A program made the position numbers and the translations under genes. DNA of 64,000 nucleotides from Ornithinibacillus bavariensis. Lineage in GTDB: Bacteria; Bacillota; Bacilli; Bacillales; Amphibacillaceae. The DNA is taken from positions 558,001 through 622,000 of the forward strand of contig NZ_JBNPWZ010000001.1 of the NCBI RefSeq assembly GCF_050433565.1. Reading direction: 5' to 3'. Position 1 is the first letter of the stretch. Every line of letters begins with the position of its first letter. The notes beneath the pieces are model-generated. The model did no database searches. It was not told the origin of the DNA and saw only the letters and a program-made list of their open reading frames with translations. Positions 7,521-16,954 of the stretch are shown here, piece after piece.

Positions 7521-8702
7521 ATGAATAATCAACTATCACTTTATATTAAAAATGTAACAATATATGCAGAAGACAGGATGATAGAAAATGGCGGTTTAAT
7601 GATCGAAGAAGGTAGAATTTCGAAAATTTTTACTGATAAAGAAAAACCAGAGAGCTACCCTAGTCGATTTAAAATTCTTGATGGACAAGGATTAAATGTT
7701 GTCCCCGGATTTATTGATGGTCATATCCATGGAGCAAATGGTTCCGATGTTATGGATGCTACGGAAGAAGCGCTGGATCAGATAGCGAAGGTTCTACCGA
7801 AAGAGGGTACAACTAGTTTCTTGGCAACTACGATTACACAGTCTACTGAGAATATTGAACGTGCCCTTCGGAATGTTGCAAGTTACCGAAATAAGGATGG
7901 TTTTGCTGATATTATTGGGGTGCACCTGGAAGGCCCATTTATTGAGCCAAGTAAAAAAGGTGCTCAACCAATAGAGCATATTAAAAAACCAGATATTGAC
8001 CTTTTCGAGAGGTGGCAAGCACTTTCCAATAATAAAATAAAGACTATTACGATGGCACCTGAGCATGATGAGGATGGCTCTTTTATTCGTCATTTAGCGG
8101 ATGCAGGAGTAAATGTATCTGCTGGTCATACGGGAACAGATTTTGCTGGCATGAAAGAAGCAGTATCACGCGGAGTTCGACAAGTTACTCATTTATGTAA
8201 TGCTATGTCAGGAATACATCATCGTGATATTGGAGTTGTTGGTGCAGCTTTTCTATTAGAGGAGCTACGTGCAGAATTAATTGCGGATGGTATTCATGTT
8301 GCACCTGAAATGCTTCAACTAATTTATGAAAATGTAGGTAGTGAACGTTTAATTTTAATTACTGATGCGATGCGTGCTAAATGTCTACAGGCAGGGAACT
8401 ATGATCTTGGTGGCCAAAATGTTTTCGTAGATGGGATTCGAGCTGTTCTGGAAGATGGAACTCTAGCAGGTAGCATTTTGAAAATGGGTAATGGCGTAAA
8501 GCAAATGTTAAAACTTGATGGCGTATTGTTTGAGGATGTTATAGCCATGGCTAGTATGAATCCCGCTAAACAAATAGGTGTCTTTGATAGAAAAGGTAGT
8601 ATAAAAATTGGAAAAGATGCCGATTTATTAGTTGTAGACGATCAATTTACTATAAAATATACATTGTGTCGTGGAACAATTGCGTATGAAGGAGAGGAAT
8701 AA
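7521..8702 (+). CDS. nagA: N-acetylglucosamine-6-phosphate deacetylase
   Basis: 393 residues. Converts GlcNAc-6-P to GlcN-6-P plus acetate in the cytosol. Amidohydrolase fold: metal-site GFIDGHIHG, the acid ligand in HLEGPFI, AGHTGTDFAGM and HLCNAMS histidines, and the catalytic Asp in LITDAMRA. Slightly weak ribosome site (AGGGAAGTG, 11 bases from the ATG). One base separates it from nagB, so they form an operon that recycles amino sugars into glycolysis. The usual third gene, the GntR-type repressor NagR (YvoA), is not here. Confidence 0.95.
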   Translation: MNNQLSLYIKNVTIYAEDRMIENGGLMIEEGRISKIFTDKEKPESYPSRFKILDGQGLNVVPGFIDGHIHGANGSDVMDATEEALDQIAKVLPKEGTTSFLATTITQSTENIERALRNVASYRNKDGFADIIGVHLEGPFIEPSKKGAQPIEHIKKPDIDLFERWQALSNNKIKTITMAPEHDEDGSFIRHLADAGVNVSAGHTGTDFAGMKEAVSRGVRQVTHLCNAMSGIHHRDIGVVGAAFLLEELRAELIADGIHVAPEMLQLIYENVGSERLILITDAMRAKCLQAGNYDLGGQNVFVDGIRAVLEDGTLAGSILKMGNGVKQMLKLDGVLFEDVIAMASMNPAKQIGVFDRKGSIKIGKDADLLVVDDQFTIKYTLCRGTIAYEGEE

Positions 8703-8703
8703 A

Positions 8704-9432
8704 ATGAATATTATCTCTGTGAAAGACTACCAGGAAATGAGTAAAAAGGCTAGTGAGATAGTCGTGAAAACAGTAAAAGAATTGGAAAAGCCAGTACTAG
8801 GACTTGCTACAGGCTCTACACCGGAAGGACTTTACCAATGCTTGATTGAGAACAATAAAGATAAACAAGTCTCTTTTCAGAATGTGACAACCTTTAATTT
8901 GGATGAATATGTTGGTCTAGCTGCCAATGATCCAAATAGTTACCGATATTTTATGGATGAAAAGCTCTTCAATCATATCGATATTAGCAAAGAAAACACA
9001 TTTGTACCGAATGGGGTTGCTGCTAAATTAGAAGAAGAATGTGCTTCCTATGAGGAGTTAATACGTTCTCATGGGTCGATTGATTTGCAAATTCTTGGAA
9101 TAGGGCTTAATGGTCATATTGGATTTAATGAACCTGGTACACCATTTACAAGTCGTACTCATATTGTTGAGCTAGATGAATCTACTCGAAGTGCGAATGC
9201 TCGATTTTTTGCATCCATGGATGAGGTACCAACACAAGCTATTACTACAGGCATTGAAACGATTATGGAAAGCAAGAAAATAGTCTTGTTAGTTTCTGGT
9301 GAGAATAAGGCGGATGCCATAGCAAGATTGGTGAATGGTGAAGTATCCGAAGATTTTCCAGCTTCGATATTACAAAAACATCAAGATGTTACGATTATTG
9401 CTGATGAGGCAGCACTTTCTAAATTAAATTAG
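8704..9432 (+). CDS. nagB: Glucosamine-6-phosphate deaminase
   Basis: 242 residues. Converts GlcN-6-P to fructose-6-P and ammonia. Motifs: GLATGSTPEGLY phosphate loop, FNLDEYVGL with the catalytic Asp, and LGIGLNGHIGFNEPGTPF. The ATG at 8704 overlaps the end of nagA with a one-base gap and has GGAGAGG 7 bases upstream; the longer frame from 8671 lies inside nagA and is rejected. Short form without an allosteric extension, as usual in Bacillus. A terminator follows. Confidence 0.96.
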   Translation: MNIISVKDYQEMSKKASEIVVKTVKELEKPVLGLATGSTPEGLYQCLIENNKDKQVSFQNVTTFNLDEYVGLAANDPNSYRYFMDEKLFNHIDISKENTFVPNGVAAKLEEECASYEELIRSHGSIDLQILGIGLNGHIGFNEPGTPFTSRTHIVELDESTRSANARFFASMDEVPTQAITTGIETIMESKKIVLLVSGENKADAIARLVNGEVSEDFPASILQKHQDVTIIADEAALSKLN

Positions 9433-9441
9433 CATGTTGGG

Positions 9442-9474
9442 AAAACTGGCACCGTACGGTTGCCAGTTTTTTCT
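9442..9474 (+). terminator. Terminator of nagAB
   Basis: AAAACTGGCA (9442-9451) pairs with TGCCAGTTTT (9461-9470), followed by TTC. Confidence 0.85.
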
Positions 9475-9518
9475 AAGTATAGAAGATGGCTGCTTTCGAT
9501 TATTTTTTATTCTACTCT

Positions 9519-10169
9519 CTATTCTTTTGTACTTTCTACTGGAATTTCGATATATTTTACTTCTAATGGTAGAACGGTTGCTTTCGCATTTGAGAGGTTG
9601 ATGATCCACTCTTCGAAATTGTTTTCGGTACCAGCTTCTACATAAACGATAAATTCAACGTTCTCTAAGTAGTTTATGGTTTCTACTATATGTTCAGAAT
9701 TTCTTAGTTCATTTTCAAATTTTCCTAAAAGAGAATAGTCTACTGTCACAGAAAAACCTTTCATTAATTGGCGCTTGACAATTCCAACCGCCTTTAAGGC
9801 TTCAGTTGTTGAGCTTCCATAGGCGCGTATTAGTCCACCAGCACCAAGCTTAATTCCTCCAAAATATCGTGTGATAACTACAGCTGTGTCTTTAAGATGT
9901 TGCTTTTTTAGAACCTCTAGAATAGGTACTCCAGCTGTTCCACTTGGCTCACCATCGTCATTTGCTTTTTGGATTTGATCATGTTCACCAATAATATATG
10001 CCGAACAATTATGAGTAGCATCATGGTATTTCTTTTTCATACCTTGAATAAATTGCTGTGCTTCGGTTTCCGATTCAACTCGCTTGATAGTGCCAATGAA
10101 CCTAGACTTTTGAATGACTATTTCATGGGAGCCGGAATCTTGATTGACTGTAAAATAGCTAGATAACAT
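9519..10169 (-). CDS. yvyE: YvyE (YigZ/IMPACT family protein)
   Basis: 216 residues. Family of small cytosolic proteins related to eukaryotic IMPACT, with a proposed link to translation but no settled bacterial function. Signature region DDGEPSGTAGVPILEVL, then VVITRYFGGIKLGAGGLIRA. AGAGGGGG lies 8 bases before the ATG. Divergent from degS, the same relation as in B. subtilis. Confidence 0.93.
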   Translation of the reverse strand: MLSSYFTVNQDSGSHEIVIQKSRFIGTIKRVESETEAQQFIQGMKKKYHDATHNCSAYIIGEHDQIQKANDDGEPSGTAGVPILEVLKKQHLKDTAVVITRYFGGIKLGAGGLIRAYGSSTTEALKAVGIVKRQLMKGFSVTVDYSLLGKFENELRNSEHIVETINYLENVEFIVYVEAGTENNFEEWIINLSNAKATVLPLEVKYIEIPVESTKE

Positions 10170-10367
10170 GGCTTTTCCCCCTCTAGAGATTGTTTTAGTA
10201 TATAATAAGTAAAAAGAAGGTTTGAGTAAAGTAAATAATGGGTAGAAGTAACTAACAAATATTGATAAAATAGTATCAAATGAAGAATTTTTAGGAAATA
10301 TTTCTTTAAAACCCTATAAAAATAAAGATTGAGCACGTATAATTATACCATAGGTTGGTGAGTGCTA

Positions 10368-11513
10368 ATGGTAGTGAAAACTAGGGAAAAAGATTTAGAT
10401 TACATACTTGATGAAATGGTTGACGTTGTTGAGAATAGTAAAGACGAAATATTTAATATTAGTGAAGAAGCTCGTTCCGAACATGAACAATTGCTACGTG
10501 AGCTAGAATATACAAAGGCGAAAGTGCTACAGTATATTGAAGACGGTGACAAGCTTGAACATAATGTTCGCTATTCAAGAAGACGTTTATCTGAGGTCAG
10601 TAAATACTTTGATCGCTACACGGAAGATGAGATACGGGAAGTCTATGAATCTACTCATGAGCTACAAACTAAACTAGCAGTGCTTAGGCAAGAAGAGAGA
10701 ATATTGCGTACTAAACGAGATGAACTTGAAAGAAGACTACAGAATTTAGAACATACGATTAGACGCGCGGAGAACCTTGCAAATAAAATAGCAGTAATAT
10801 TAACTTACTTAACAGATGACTTTAGACAAGTAAATGAAATGATTGAAGAAGCCAAAGAAAAGCAAGAATTTGGATTGAAAATAATCGAAGCTCAGGAAGA
10901 GGAAAGAAAACGTATTTCCAGAGAAATTCATGATGGTCCTGCGCAAATGCTAGCCAATATATTACTGAGGTCTGAACTAGTTGATCGTACTTTCCGTGAA
11001 GGCAGTCCAGAAGATGCACTAGAGGAAATCAAAAATGTTCGTAAGATGGTACGTGGCTCTCTATATGAGGTTAGACGTATTATCTATGATTTAAGACCAA
11101 TGGCGTTAGATGATTTGGGGCTTATACCAACTATTAAAAAATATATTTCGACAACAGCTGAGTACAATAATGTTAAAATAGATTTTAAATCTATCGGTGA
11201 GGTTAAAAGATTAAATCAAAAGTACGAGATTGCATTTTTTAGATTAGCTCAAGAAGCGATTCAAAATGCAATCAAACATGCAGAAGCAACATTAATTAGT
11301 GTAAAGATAGAAATTTGTACACGAAATTTAAATTTAATCATTCAGGATAATGGAAAAGGCTTTGATCCTACGATTAAACGAGATAAGTCGTTTGGATTGA
11401 TGGGGATGCGCGAGCGTGTTGAAATGTTCGATGGCGTGATGGAAATAGACTCTGCTATCGGAAAAGGAACGAAGATCATTATCCAAGTTCCCCATAAGCG
11501 GGCACTTGTTTAA
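10368..11513 (+). CDS. degS: Sensor histidine kinase DegS
   Basis: 381 residues. Cytosolic kinase/phosphatase acting on DegU, controlling degradative enzymes, motility, competence and biofilm. No membrane helices, as is typical. Long N-terminal coiled coil (about 20-170), HisKA_3 phosphoacceptor EEERKRISREIHDGPAQML with His188, and an HATPase domain (QEAIQNAIKHA, DNGKGFD, GLMGMRERVE). ATG 10368 follows GGTGAG by 5 bases; an in-frame GTG at 10362 is less likely. DegU follows after 90 bases. Confidence 0.97.
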   Translation: MVVKTREKDLDYILDEMVDVVENSKDEIFNISEEARSEHEQLLRELEYTKAKVLQYIEDGDKLEHNVRYSRRRLSEVSKYFDRYTEDEIREVYESTHELQTKLAVLRQEERILRTKRDELERRLQNLEHTIRRAENLANKIAVILTYLTDDFRQVNEMIEEAKEKQEFGLKIIEAQEEERKRISREIHDGPAQMLANILLRSELVDRTFREGSPEDALEEIKNVRKMVRGSLYEVRRIIYDLRPMALDDLGLIPTIKKYISTTAEYNNVKIDFKSIGEVKRLNQKYEIAFFRLAQEAIQNAIKHAEATLISVKIEICTRNLNLIIQDNGKGFDPTIKRDKSFGLMGMRERVEMFDGVMEIDSAIGKGTKIIIQVPHKRALV

Positions 11514-11603
11514 TATAATAGAGAGAGAAAGTCGGTCTATCATTTGAACGTAATAGGGGAAATAGATATAGATTAAGATATTACGTATTGGGGAGGAATT
11601 GTC

Positions 11604-12296
11604 ATGAATTTGGATACTACCATATCGATTGTACTAATTGATGATCATAAGCTTTTTCGTGAAGGGGTTAAACGTATTTTGGAATTTGAGCCATCCTTCA
11701 ATGTAGTTGCAGAAGGTGACGACGGCATTATGGCTTCACAGCTAGTTAAGGAATATAATCCTGATGTTGTACTAATGGATATAAATATGCCGAATATGAA
11801 TGGTGTACAGGCAACAGCAGAGTTAGTTCGTAATTTCCCAAAATCAAAGGTTATTATTTTATCGATTCATGATGATGAAAGCTATGTAACCCATGCATTA
11901 AAGACAGGTGCTCAAGGCTATTTATTAAAAGAAATGGATTCTAATTCACTTATTGAGGCTATCAAGGTTGTAAGTGAAGGTGGTTCATATCTTCATCCTA
12001 AAGTTACACATAATCTAGTTCAGGAATACCGACGACTTGCAAAAGAAGCAATTACAGTTGGTGGAGGAAGCCGTGTTGAATACCATCGTCCACTGCATTT
12101 GCTAACGAAGCGTGAATGTGAAGTGCTACAACTCTTAGCAGATGGAAAAAGTAACCGTGCCGTGGCAGAAGCTCTTTACATAAGTGAAAAAACGGTTAAG
12201 AACCATGTGAGCAATATTTTACAAAAGATGAATGTAAATGATCGCACACAAGCGGTCGTTTCCGCTATACGTAAAGGGTGGGTTGAAGTACTATAA
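11604..12296 (+). CDS. degU: Response regulator DegU
   Basis: 230 residues, NarL/FixJ type. Receiver domain with acidic pocket (LIDDH) and phosphorylated Asp59 in VVLMDINMPN. C-terminal LuxR HTH: LTKRECEVLQLLADGKSNRA followed by ISEKTVKNHVSNILQKMNVN. Nearly collinear with B. subtilis DegU. Ends at a 17-bp stem terminator, so degSU is a two-gene unit; later genes (degV, comF) start from their own promoters. Confidence 0.97.
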   Translation: MNLDTTISIVLIDDHKLFREGVKRILEFEPSFNVVAEGDDGIMASQLVKEYNPDVVLMDINMPNMNGVQATAELVRNFPKSKVIILSIHDDESYVTHALKTGAQGYLLKEMDSNSLIEAIKVVSEGGSYLHPKVTHNLVQEYRRLAKEAITVGGGSRVEYHRPLHLLTKRECEVLQLLADGKSNRAVAEALYISEKTVKNHVSNILQKMNVNDRTQAVVSAIRKGWVEVL

Positions 12297-12302
12297 GCAC
12301 AT

Positions 12303-12368
12303 AAATAGAGGCAAGAATCTTGTACCTCACCAGGAATAGGAGGGACTGATTCTTGCCTCTATTTTATT
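12303..12368 (+). terminator. Terminator of degSU
   Basis: 17-bp perfect arms (12303-12319 and 12348-12364) with a 28-nt loop and a T-rich tail. Confidence 0.85.
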
Positions 12369-12420
12369 GTAAAGGTGGTCTTTATGTTAGCGTTTATTTT
12401 TCAATTGATTTTTCCACCAA

Positions 12421-12429
12421 TGTTATAAT
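12421..12429 (+). promoter_or_regulatory. Possible extended -10 promoter of degV
   Basis: TGTTATAAT (TGn plus TATAAT) about 165 bases before degV; no matching -35, and a long leader would result. Confidence 0.35.
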
Positions 12430-12592
12430 ACCCTTCCAATATAGGGGAATGGGAGATTGCTTAATGTTGTGTAATTATACTTAACGATAAGACTTTCCCA
12501 CTTAGGAGGGTGCATTTTTTATAACATTCATGTAAAATATAAAGAAGCATGCTTGAATCAACAGTTAAATAAATAGAGAAAGGAAGGTATTC

Positions 12593-13435
12593 ATGAAGGT
12601 TGCTGTAATGACAGACAGCACGGCGTATATCCCGGTGGATATGCGGAACGCTTATGGAATACATATGATTCCTCTTAGTGTTAACTTTGAGGACGAAACC
12701 TATCAAGAGGAAGTCGACATTACAACAGAGGAATTCTACCAAAAAATTAAAAATGTGAAAGAGCTTCCGACGACTTCACAGCCTGCTATCGGACTAATTA
12801 CGGAAAAATTAGAGGAACTAAGTAAAGAATTCGATGCAGTAGTATCCATTCATTTATCGAGTGGTATTAGTGGAACATATCAAGCAGTAGTTAGTGCAGG
12901 GGATATGGTTGAGGGAATCAAGGTCTTTGCGTTTGATTCCGAAATAAGCTGTATGGCACAAGGGTTTTATGCGCTAGAGGCTGCTGAAATGGCAAAGGAA
13001 AACAAATCACCTGAAGAGATAATGGAACGTCTAAATGAAATTAAAAAGACGATGCATGGTTATTTTGTTGTGGATGATTTAACTAATCTTCATCGTGGAG
13101 GAAGACTGAACGGTGCACAGGCAATTATAGGAAGTCTTCTGCAAGTAAAGCCTGTTCTTCATTTTGTAGATAAAGTGATTGTTCCTTTTGAAAAAATTCG
13201 CACGCGCAAAAAAGCTATTAATCGAGTTATGGGTATGCTGGAGGAAGATGCTAGAGAAGGCAAGATTGCAAAGGTAGTTTTTGTACATGCTAACCATGAA
13301 CAAGATGCGTTGGATCTACGAGATGAATTTCTGCAAAAATATCCAGATACAGAAGCATTAATTAGTTATTTTGGTCCGGTTATTGGTACCCATGTTGGGG
13401 AAGGTGCAATCGGAGTTTGTTGGTACTATAAATAA
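12593..13435 (+). CDS. degV: DegV-family fatty-acid binding protein
   Basis: 280 residues. DegV/FakB proteins hold a fatty acid in a deep pocket and, with a FakA kinase, present it for phosphorylation. N-terminal VMTDSTAYIP, then LPTTSQPAIG and VSIHLSSGISGTYQ are family hallmarks; the lipid-headgroup segment VDDLTNLHRGGRL and C-terminal GPVIGTHVGEGAIGV are intact. Located between degU and comFA as in B. subtilis. Ligand specificity cannot be told from sequence. Confidence 0.94.
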   Translation: MKVAVMTDSTAYIPVDMRNAYGIHMIPLSVNFEDETYQEEVDITTEEFYQKIKNVKELPTTSQPAIGLITEKLEELSKEFDAVVSIHLSSGISGTYQAVVSAGDMVEGIKVFAFDSEISCMAQGFYALEAAEMAKENKSPEEIMERLNEIKKTMHGYFVVDDLTNLHRGGRLNGAQAIIGSLLQVKPVLHFVDKVIVPFEKIRTRKKAINRVMGMLEEDAREGKIAKVVFVHANHEQDALDLRDEFLQKYPDTEALISYFGPVIGTHVGEGAIGVCWYYK

Positions 13436-13461
13436 GCAATTATAATTTATTATTATTCTGT

Positions 13462-13500
13462 TTGACTGTCAGTTTAAAAACCTGGCAGTCAACTATTATT
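13462..13500 (+). terminator. Terminator of degV
   Basis: TTGACTGTCAG (13462-13472) pairs with CTGGCAGTCAA (13482-13492) with one T-G wobble; CTATTATTTT follows. Confidence 0.7.
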
Positions 13501-13519
13501 TTGGAAAGTGAGTGAGATA

Positions 13520-14914
13520 ATGTCCCCACCGAATAATATCCCATATATTCCATCAAGGTTAGATTCAAAGGTTTTATATGAATATGCTGGTAAACTGTTA
13601 CTTGCGAAAGAGCTTCCTCTTAATACTCCACTATTGCAGGAAAACTTCACGAAAATTCCTTCTATCAAACGTGCTCTTTTTTATCAAGAATGTCTTCGTT
13701 GTGGCAATCGTCAATCCCACCTATTTGGAAAAATTCCCTGTGCAGGCTGTAATAAAATACATTCCTATTGTCGTAATTGTATCGAGATGGGTAGAGTGCT
13801 AGAATGTGAGCCACTTTATTATTGGATAGGCAAAGAGCCCATCTGGCCCGTTTTCGGTTCTCCTTTAACTTGGAGGGGGACCTTATCAAAATACCAACTA
13901 GAAGCCTCCAAGCGTATTGTACAAGCCGTTAATCATCTTGAGAAGGAACTCCTCATATGGGCAGTTTGTGGATCTGGAAAAACAGAGATGCTGTTTCATG
14001 GGATTGAAGCAGGTCTAAAACAAGGAAAAAGAATTTGTATTGCAACACCTAGGGCAGATGTAGTTCGGGAATTAAAGCCACGGGTTCAGGCTGCATTTCA
14101 AGAGGTGCCTGTTCAGGCCTTATTTGCTGGAAGTGATGAAAGAGCGGGGTCAGCACCAGTAATTATAGCCACTACCCATCAACTTTTACGATACGTTAAG
14201 ACATTTGATATCATGATTATCGACGAGGTAGATGCTTTTCCCTATCATCATGATTCTACGCTTCTATTCGCTGTTAACCGGGCAAAAAAAGAAAAAAGTA
14301 CAACGATATATCTAACTGCAACTCCACGAAAAAATCTTCAGATGAAAGTAGCCTTCCACAGATTACCACATATATTTGTACCCGTTCGATACCATGGGAA
14401 GCCATTGCCAGTCCCAAAGCTTAGGTTATGTTTTTCCCTAAAAAAAGATTTAAAACAAAACCAGATACCAGAAATATTGAAAGAATGGTTAACGTTAAGG
14501 GCGAATCCTAACCGCCAGGTGCTTATTTTTGTTCCAACCATTTCATTAGCGAATGCTTTTGCGGAAAAGCACGAGGAATTTCAACAACTAGGTTTTATTT
14601 CGATAACATCTGTTCATTCGGAAGATCCTTTACGTATTGAAAAGATTAATCAATTCCGTTCTAGAGAAATTGACCTTCTTGTGACAACGACAATATTAGA
14701 AAGAGGCGTTACATTTCCATCCGTAGATGTCATTATTGTGGATGCCGGACATACTGTTTTTGATGAAGCTGCACTAGTACAGATTGCTGGTAGGGCAGGA
14801 AGAAGTTCCGCTGACCCTACTGGAGAAGTAATTTTCCTTCATGATGGCAAAACGGAAGCTATGGCTAGTGCTGTTCGTTCTATTGAAATGATGAACAGGA
14901 GAGGGGGATTTTGA
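13520..14914 (+). CDS. comFA: ComFA, DNA-uptake helicase/translocase
   Basis: About 464 residues from ATG 13520 (a GTG at 13508 is the alternative). Cytosolic DEAD-like ATPase thought to help drive single-stranded DNA into competent cells. N-terminal four-cysteine zinc site (CLRCGNRQ, PCAGC, YCRNC), Walker A CGSGKTEM, Walker B IIDEVDAFP, SAT-like LTATPRK, and the C-terminal motif VI segment QIAGRAGR. ComFB, which lies between comFA and comFC in B. subtilis, is missing. The 3' end abuts comFC. Confidence 0.95.
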   Translation: MSPPNNIPYIPSRLDSKVLYEYAGKLLLAKELPLNTPLLQENFTKIPSIKRALFYQECLRCGNRQSHLFGKIPCAGCNKIHSYCRNCIEMGRVLECEPLYYWIGKEPIWPVFGSPLTWRGTLSKYQLEASKRIVQAVNHLEKELLIWAVCGSGKTEMLFHGIEAGLKQGKRICIATPRADVVRELKPRVQAAFQEVPVQALFAGSDERAGSAPVIIATTHQLLRYVKTFDIMIIDEVDAFPYHHDSTLLFAVNRAKKEKSTTIYLTATPRKNLQMKVAFHRLPHIFVPVRYHGKPLPVPKLRLCFSLKKDLKQNQIPEILKEWLTLRANPNRQVLIFVPTISLANAFAEKHEEFQQLGFISITSVHSEDPLRIEKINQFRSREIDLLVTTTILERGVTFPSVDVIIVDAGHTVFDEAALVQIAGRAGRSSADPTGEVIFLHDGKTEAMASAVRSIEMMNRRGGF

Positions 14915-14916
14915 TT

Positions 14917-15597
14917 ATGAATTGTCTTTGGTGTCATGAAGCGATAATCTTAGATGTAAATTGGTTGAATATACTAATTCCATCTGTACCTCGTAATCTA
15001 TGTGATACATGTGCAAGCAATCTTGAAAAAATTAATGGAAAACGTTGTAGAAAATGTAGTAGAATAGCCAATATCGAAGTATGTGAGGATTGTACCAAAT
15101 GGGAAAAGTATTATCAGGGTAATGATGTACTTGAATTTAATTATTCTATTTTCCAGTATAATGAACATATCAAAAAAATCATTGCCAAGTGGAAATATCG
15201 TGGTGATTACGAACTAGGAAACATCTTCAATGAGACATTTAAACAAGAGTTTTTTAAAAAATTTAGTCATCTTAAGAATGCGGTAGTAGTCCCAATCCCT
15301 CTAAGTAGAGAAAGATTAGAAGAGCGATGTTTCAATCAAGCTGAAATGCTCGCTGACTTCCTGCAAATTCCTAAAGTAGATATTTTAACAAGAGTTCACG
15401 GGGAGAAACAGTCAAAAAAGACACGACAAGAGCGGATAATTTCAAAGAATCCGTTTTCTATCCAACAAAATCTAAACAAATATGCTATTCTTGTCGATGA
15501 TATATATACAACAGGTACGACATTACGCCACGCAGCTAAGCTATTACAAATGAATGGCTGTCCAAGGGTGTTTTCGTATACATTAGTACGAGGGTAA
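14917..15597 (+). CDS. comFC: ComFC, competence phosphoribosyltransferase-like protein
   Basis: 226 residues from ATG 14917 (GAGGGGG 9 bases upstream; a TTG at 14911 overlapping the comFA stop is possible). N-terminal zinc-ribbon cysteines (CLWCHE, LCDTC, RCRKCS, CEDC) and a C-terminal phosphoribosyltransferase fold with the PRPP loop VDDIYTTGTTL. Needed for transformation; acts with ComFA. Two bases after comFA, so translationally coupled. Confidence 0.95.
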   Translation: MNCLWCHEAIILDVNWLNILIPSVPRNLCDTCASNLEKINGKRCRKCSRIANIEVCEDCTKWEKYYQGNDVLEFNYSIFQYNEHIKKIIAKWKYRGDYELGNIFNETFKQEFFKKFSHLKNAVVVPIPLSRERLEERCFNQAEMLADFLQIPKVDILTRVHGEKQSKKTRQERIISKNPFSIQQNLNKYAILVDDIYTTGTTLRHAAKLLQMNGCPRVFSYTLVRG

Positions 15598-15640
15598 GAA
15601 TTCATGTTATCAATTAATTTGTTAAAGAGGAGAAGCGAAA

Positions 15641-16063
15641 ATGGCGGATTTAGCAAATTGCTCACGATGTGGAAAGGTTTTTGTGAAACATTTACGAGAC
15701 GTATGCCAAGATTGTTATAAAAAGGAAGAAGCCGATTTTCAAATCGTATATGCTTTTTTAAAGCAACAGAAAAATAGAGAAGCCACATTAATGGAAGTGG
15801 TTGAGGCAACTGGTGTAGAGGAAACGCTTATTACAAAGTTCATTAAGGAACGCCGCCTCCGTACATCAATGTTCCCAAAATTAGGGTATCCATGTGAAAA
15901 ATGTGGATCTACTATTGTAACTGGTAAACTTTGTGGAAACTGTGCAAATGAAATTCAGCAGGATTTAACTATGCTAAAGGAAATTGAAAAAGTAAACGCA
16001 CGAAATAAAGAGGTTGAGTCCAAAAAAGAAATTTATTACGCAATTGATAAACATCGTAGATAA
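15641..16063 (+). CDS. yvyF: YvyF, flagellar-operon protein
   Basis: 140 residues. Two zinc-finger-like cysteine pairs at each end: CSRCGKVF..CQDC and CEKCGSTI..CGNCANE, flanking a helical part. The family always lies before flgM in Bacillaceae and is required for or linked to flagellar gene function in an unclear way. AAAGAGGAGAAGC gives a good ribosome site. Confidence 0.9.
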   Translation: MADLANCSRCGKVFVKHLRDVCQDCYKKEEADFQIVYAFLKQQKNREATLMEVVEATGVEETLITKFIKERRLRTSMFPKLGYPCEKCGSTIVTGKLCGNCANEIQQDLTMLKEIEKVNARNKEVESKKEIYYAIDKHRR

Positions 16064-16067
16064 ATGC

Positions 16068-16094
16068 TACAGAAAAGTGAAAACCTGTCGATAT
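16068..16094 (+). promoter_or_regulatory. Putative SigD promoter of flgM
   Basis: TACA at 16068-16071, 15 bases, then GTCGATAT at 16087-16094, against the SigD consensus TAAA-N15-GCCGATAT (two mismatches). flgM in B. subtilis is SigD-dependent. Confidence 0.5.
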
Positions 16095-16148
16095 TAATTA
16101 TAGAACGATGTACGAATAGAAATTTTTGTTTGAAATAGAGGTGATCTC

Positions 16149-16412
16149 ATGAAAATTAATGGTCCAAATCAAGCAAATTTTAATCCATATAAAAACCAAA
16201 TTCAAAAACAAGCGGAATATAAAAAAGCACTAAAGCAGCAGGACCAATTAGAAATCTCGTCACAGGCATTAAAGCTACAAGAGAATACGAAATCCAATGC
16301 GAAGCGAGATGCTTATGTACAGGAAATTAAGAACCGTATTGAAACTGGTGAATATGAAATTAATTACGAAAAAACAGCACAGAAAATGATTGATTTTTGG
16401 TCAAGATATTAG
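16149..16412 (+). CDS. flgM: FlgM, anti-SigD factor
   Basis: 87 residues. Binds and holds SigD until the hook-basal body is complete. N-terminal MKINGPNQANFNPYKN is typical; the SigD-binding C-terminus is RDAYVQEIKNRIETGEYEIN with YEKTAQKMIDFW. A GAGGTG ribosome site precedes it. The next gene flgN starts 17 bases after its stop. Confidence 0.94.
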   Translation: MKINGPNQANFNPYKNQIQKQAEYKKALKQQDQLEISSQALKLQENTKSNAKRDAYVQEIKNRIETGEYEINYEKTAQKMIDFWSRY

Positions 16413-16428
16413 GAGGAGGACGGCACTC

Positions 16429-16923
16429 GTGTCCGTAAATTCGATTATAGATAAGCTAGAACAGTTGGTGGAAATTCATCAACAATTAATCCAGTTTTCA
16501 TTGGAAAAAACAACGATAGTAAAAAATGGTGAAGTTGACAAACTACAGTCACATTTAGTCAAAGAGCGTAAACTTGTTCAGCAACTAGAAAAGGCAGAAG
16601 CAGCGCGGGAAAAAGAAGTAGAAAAGTGGTTTATCGATAATGGGCTGTCACTAGATGATACTACTATTACTACTATGTTACAGCATTTACAAGATGAGGG
16701 AGAACAGCAAGCACTTGAAGCAAGTGCAGTACGTTTAGCAGAGGCACTCATCAACTTAAAACAACAAGAACAGTTAAATGTTGCATTAATTCAGCAATCC
16801 ATGCAATTTGTTCAGCTTTCTATTGATTTATTAAGTCCGTCCTTAGCAAATATTAACTACAGTAATAAAACAGATATGGACAAATCATCAGCGAATCGTT
16901 CTCTTTTCGATTCGAAGGCATAA
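16429..16923 (+). CDS. flgN: FlgN, flagellar hook-filament junction chaperone
   Basis: 164 residues, all helical (SVNSIIDKLEQLVEIHQQLI at the start). Export chaperone for FlgK and FlgL, which follow directly. The GTG at 16429 is chosen because GGAGGAGGA ends 8 bases before it; the longer frame from 16390 overlaps flgM and lacks a site. Called YvyG in B. subtilis. Confidence 0.9.
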   Translation: MSVNSIIDKLEQLVEIHQQLIQFSLEKTTIVKNGEVDKLQSHLVKERKLVQQLEKAEAAREKEVEKWFIDNGLSLDDTTITTMLQHLQDEGEQQALEASAVRLAEALINLKQQEQLNVALIQQSMQFVQLSIDLLSPSLANINYSNKTDMDKSSANRSLFDSKA

Positions 16924-16954
16924 ATGATAAGACGTTTTGAGAAGGAGATAATCA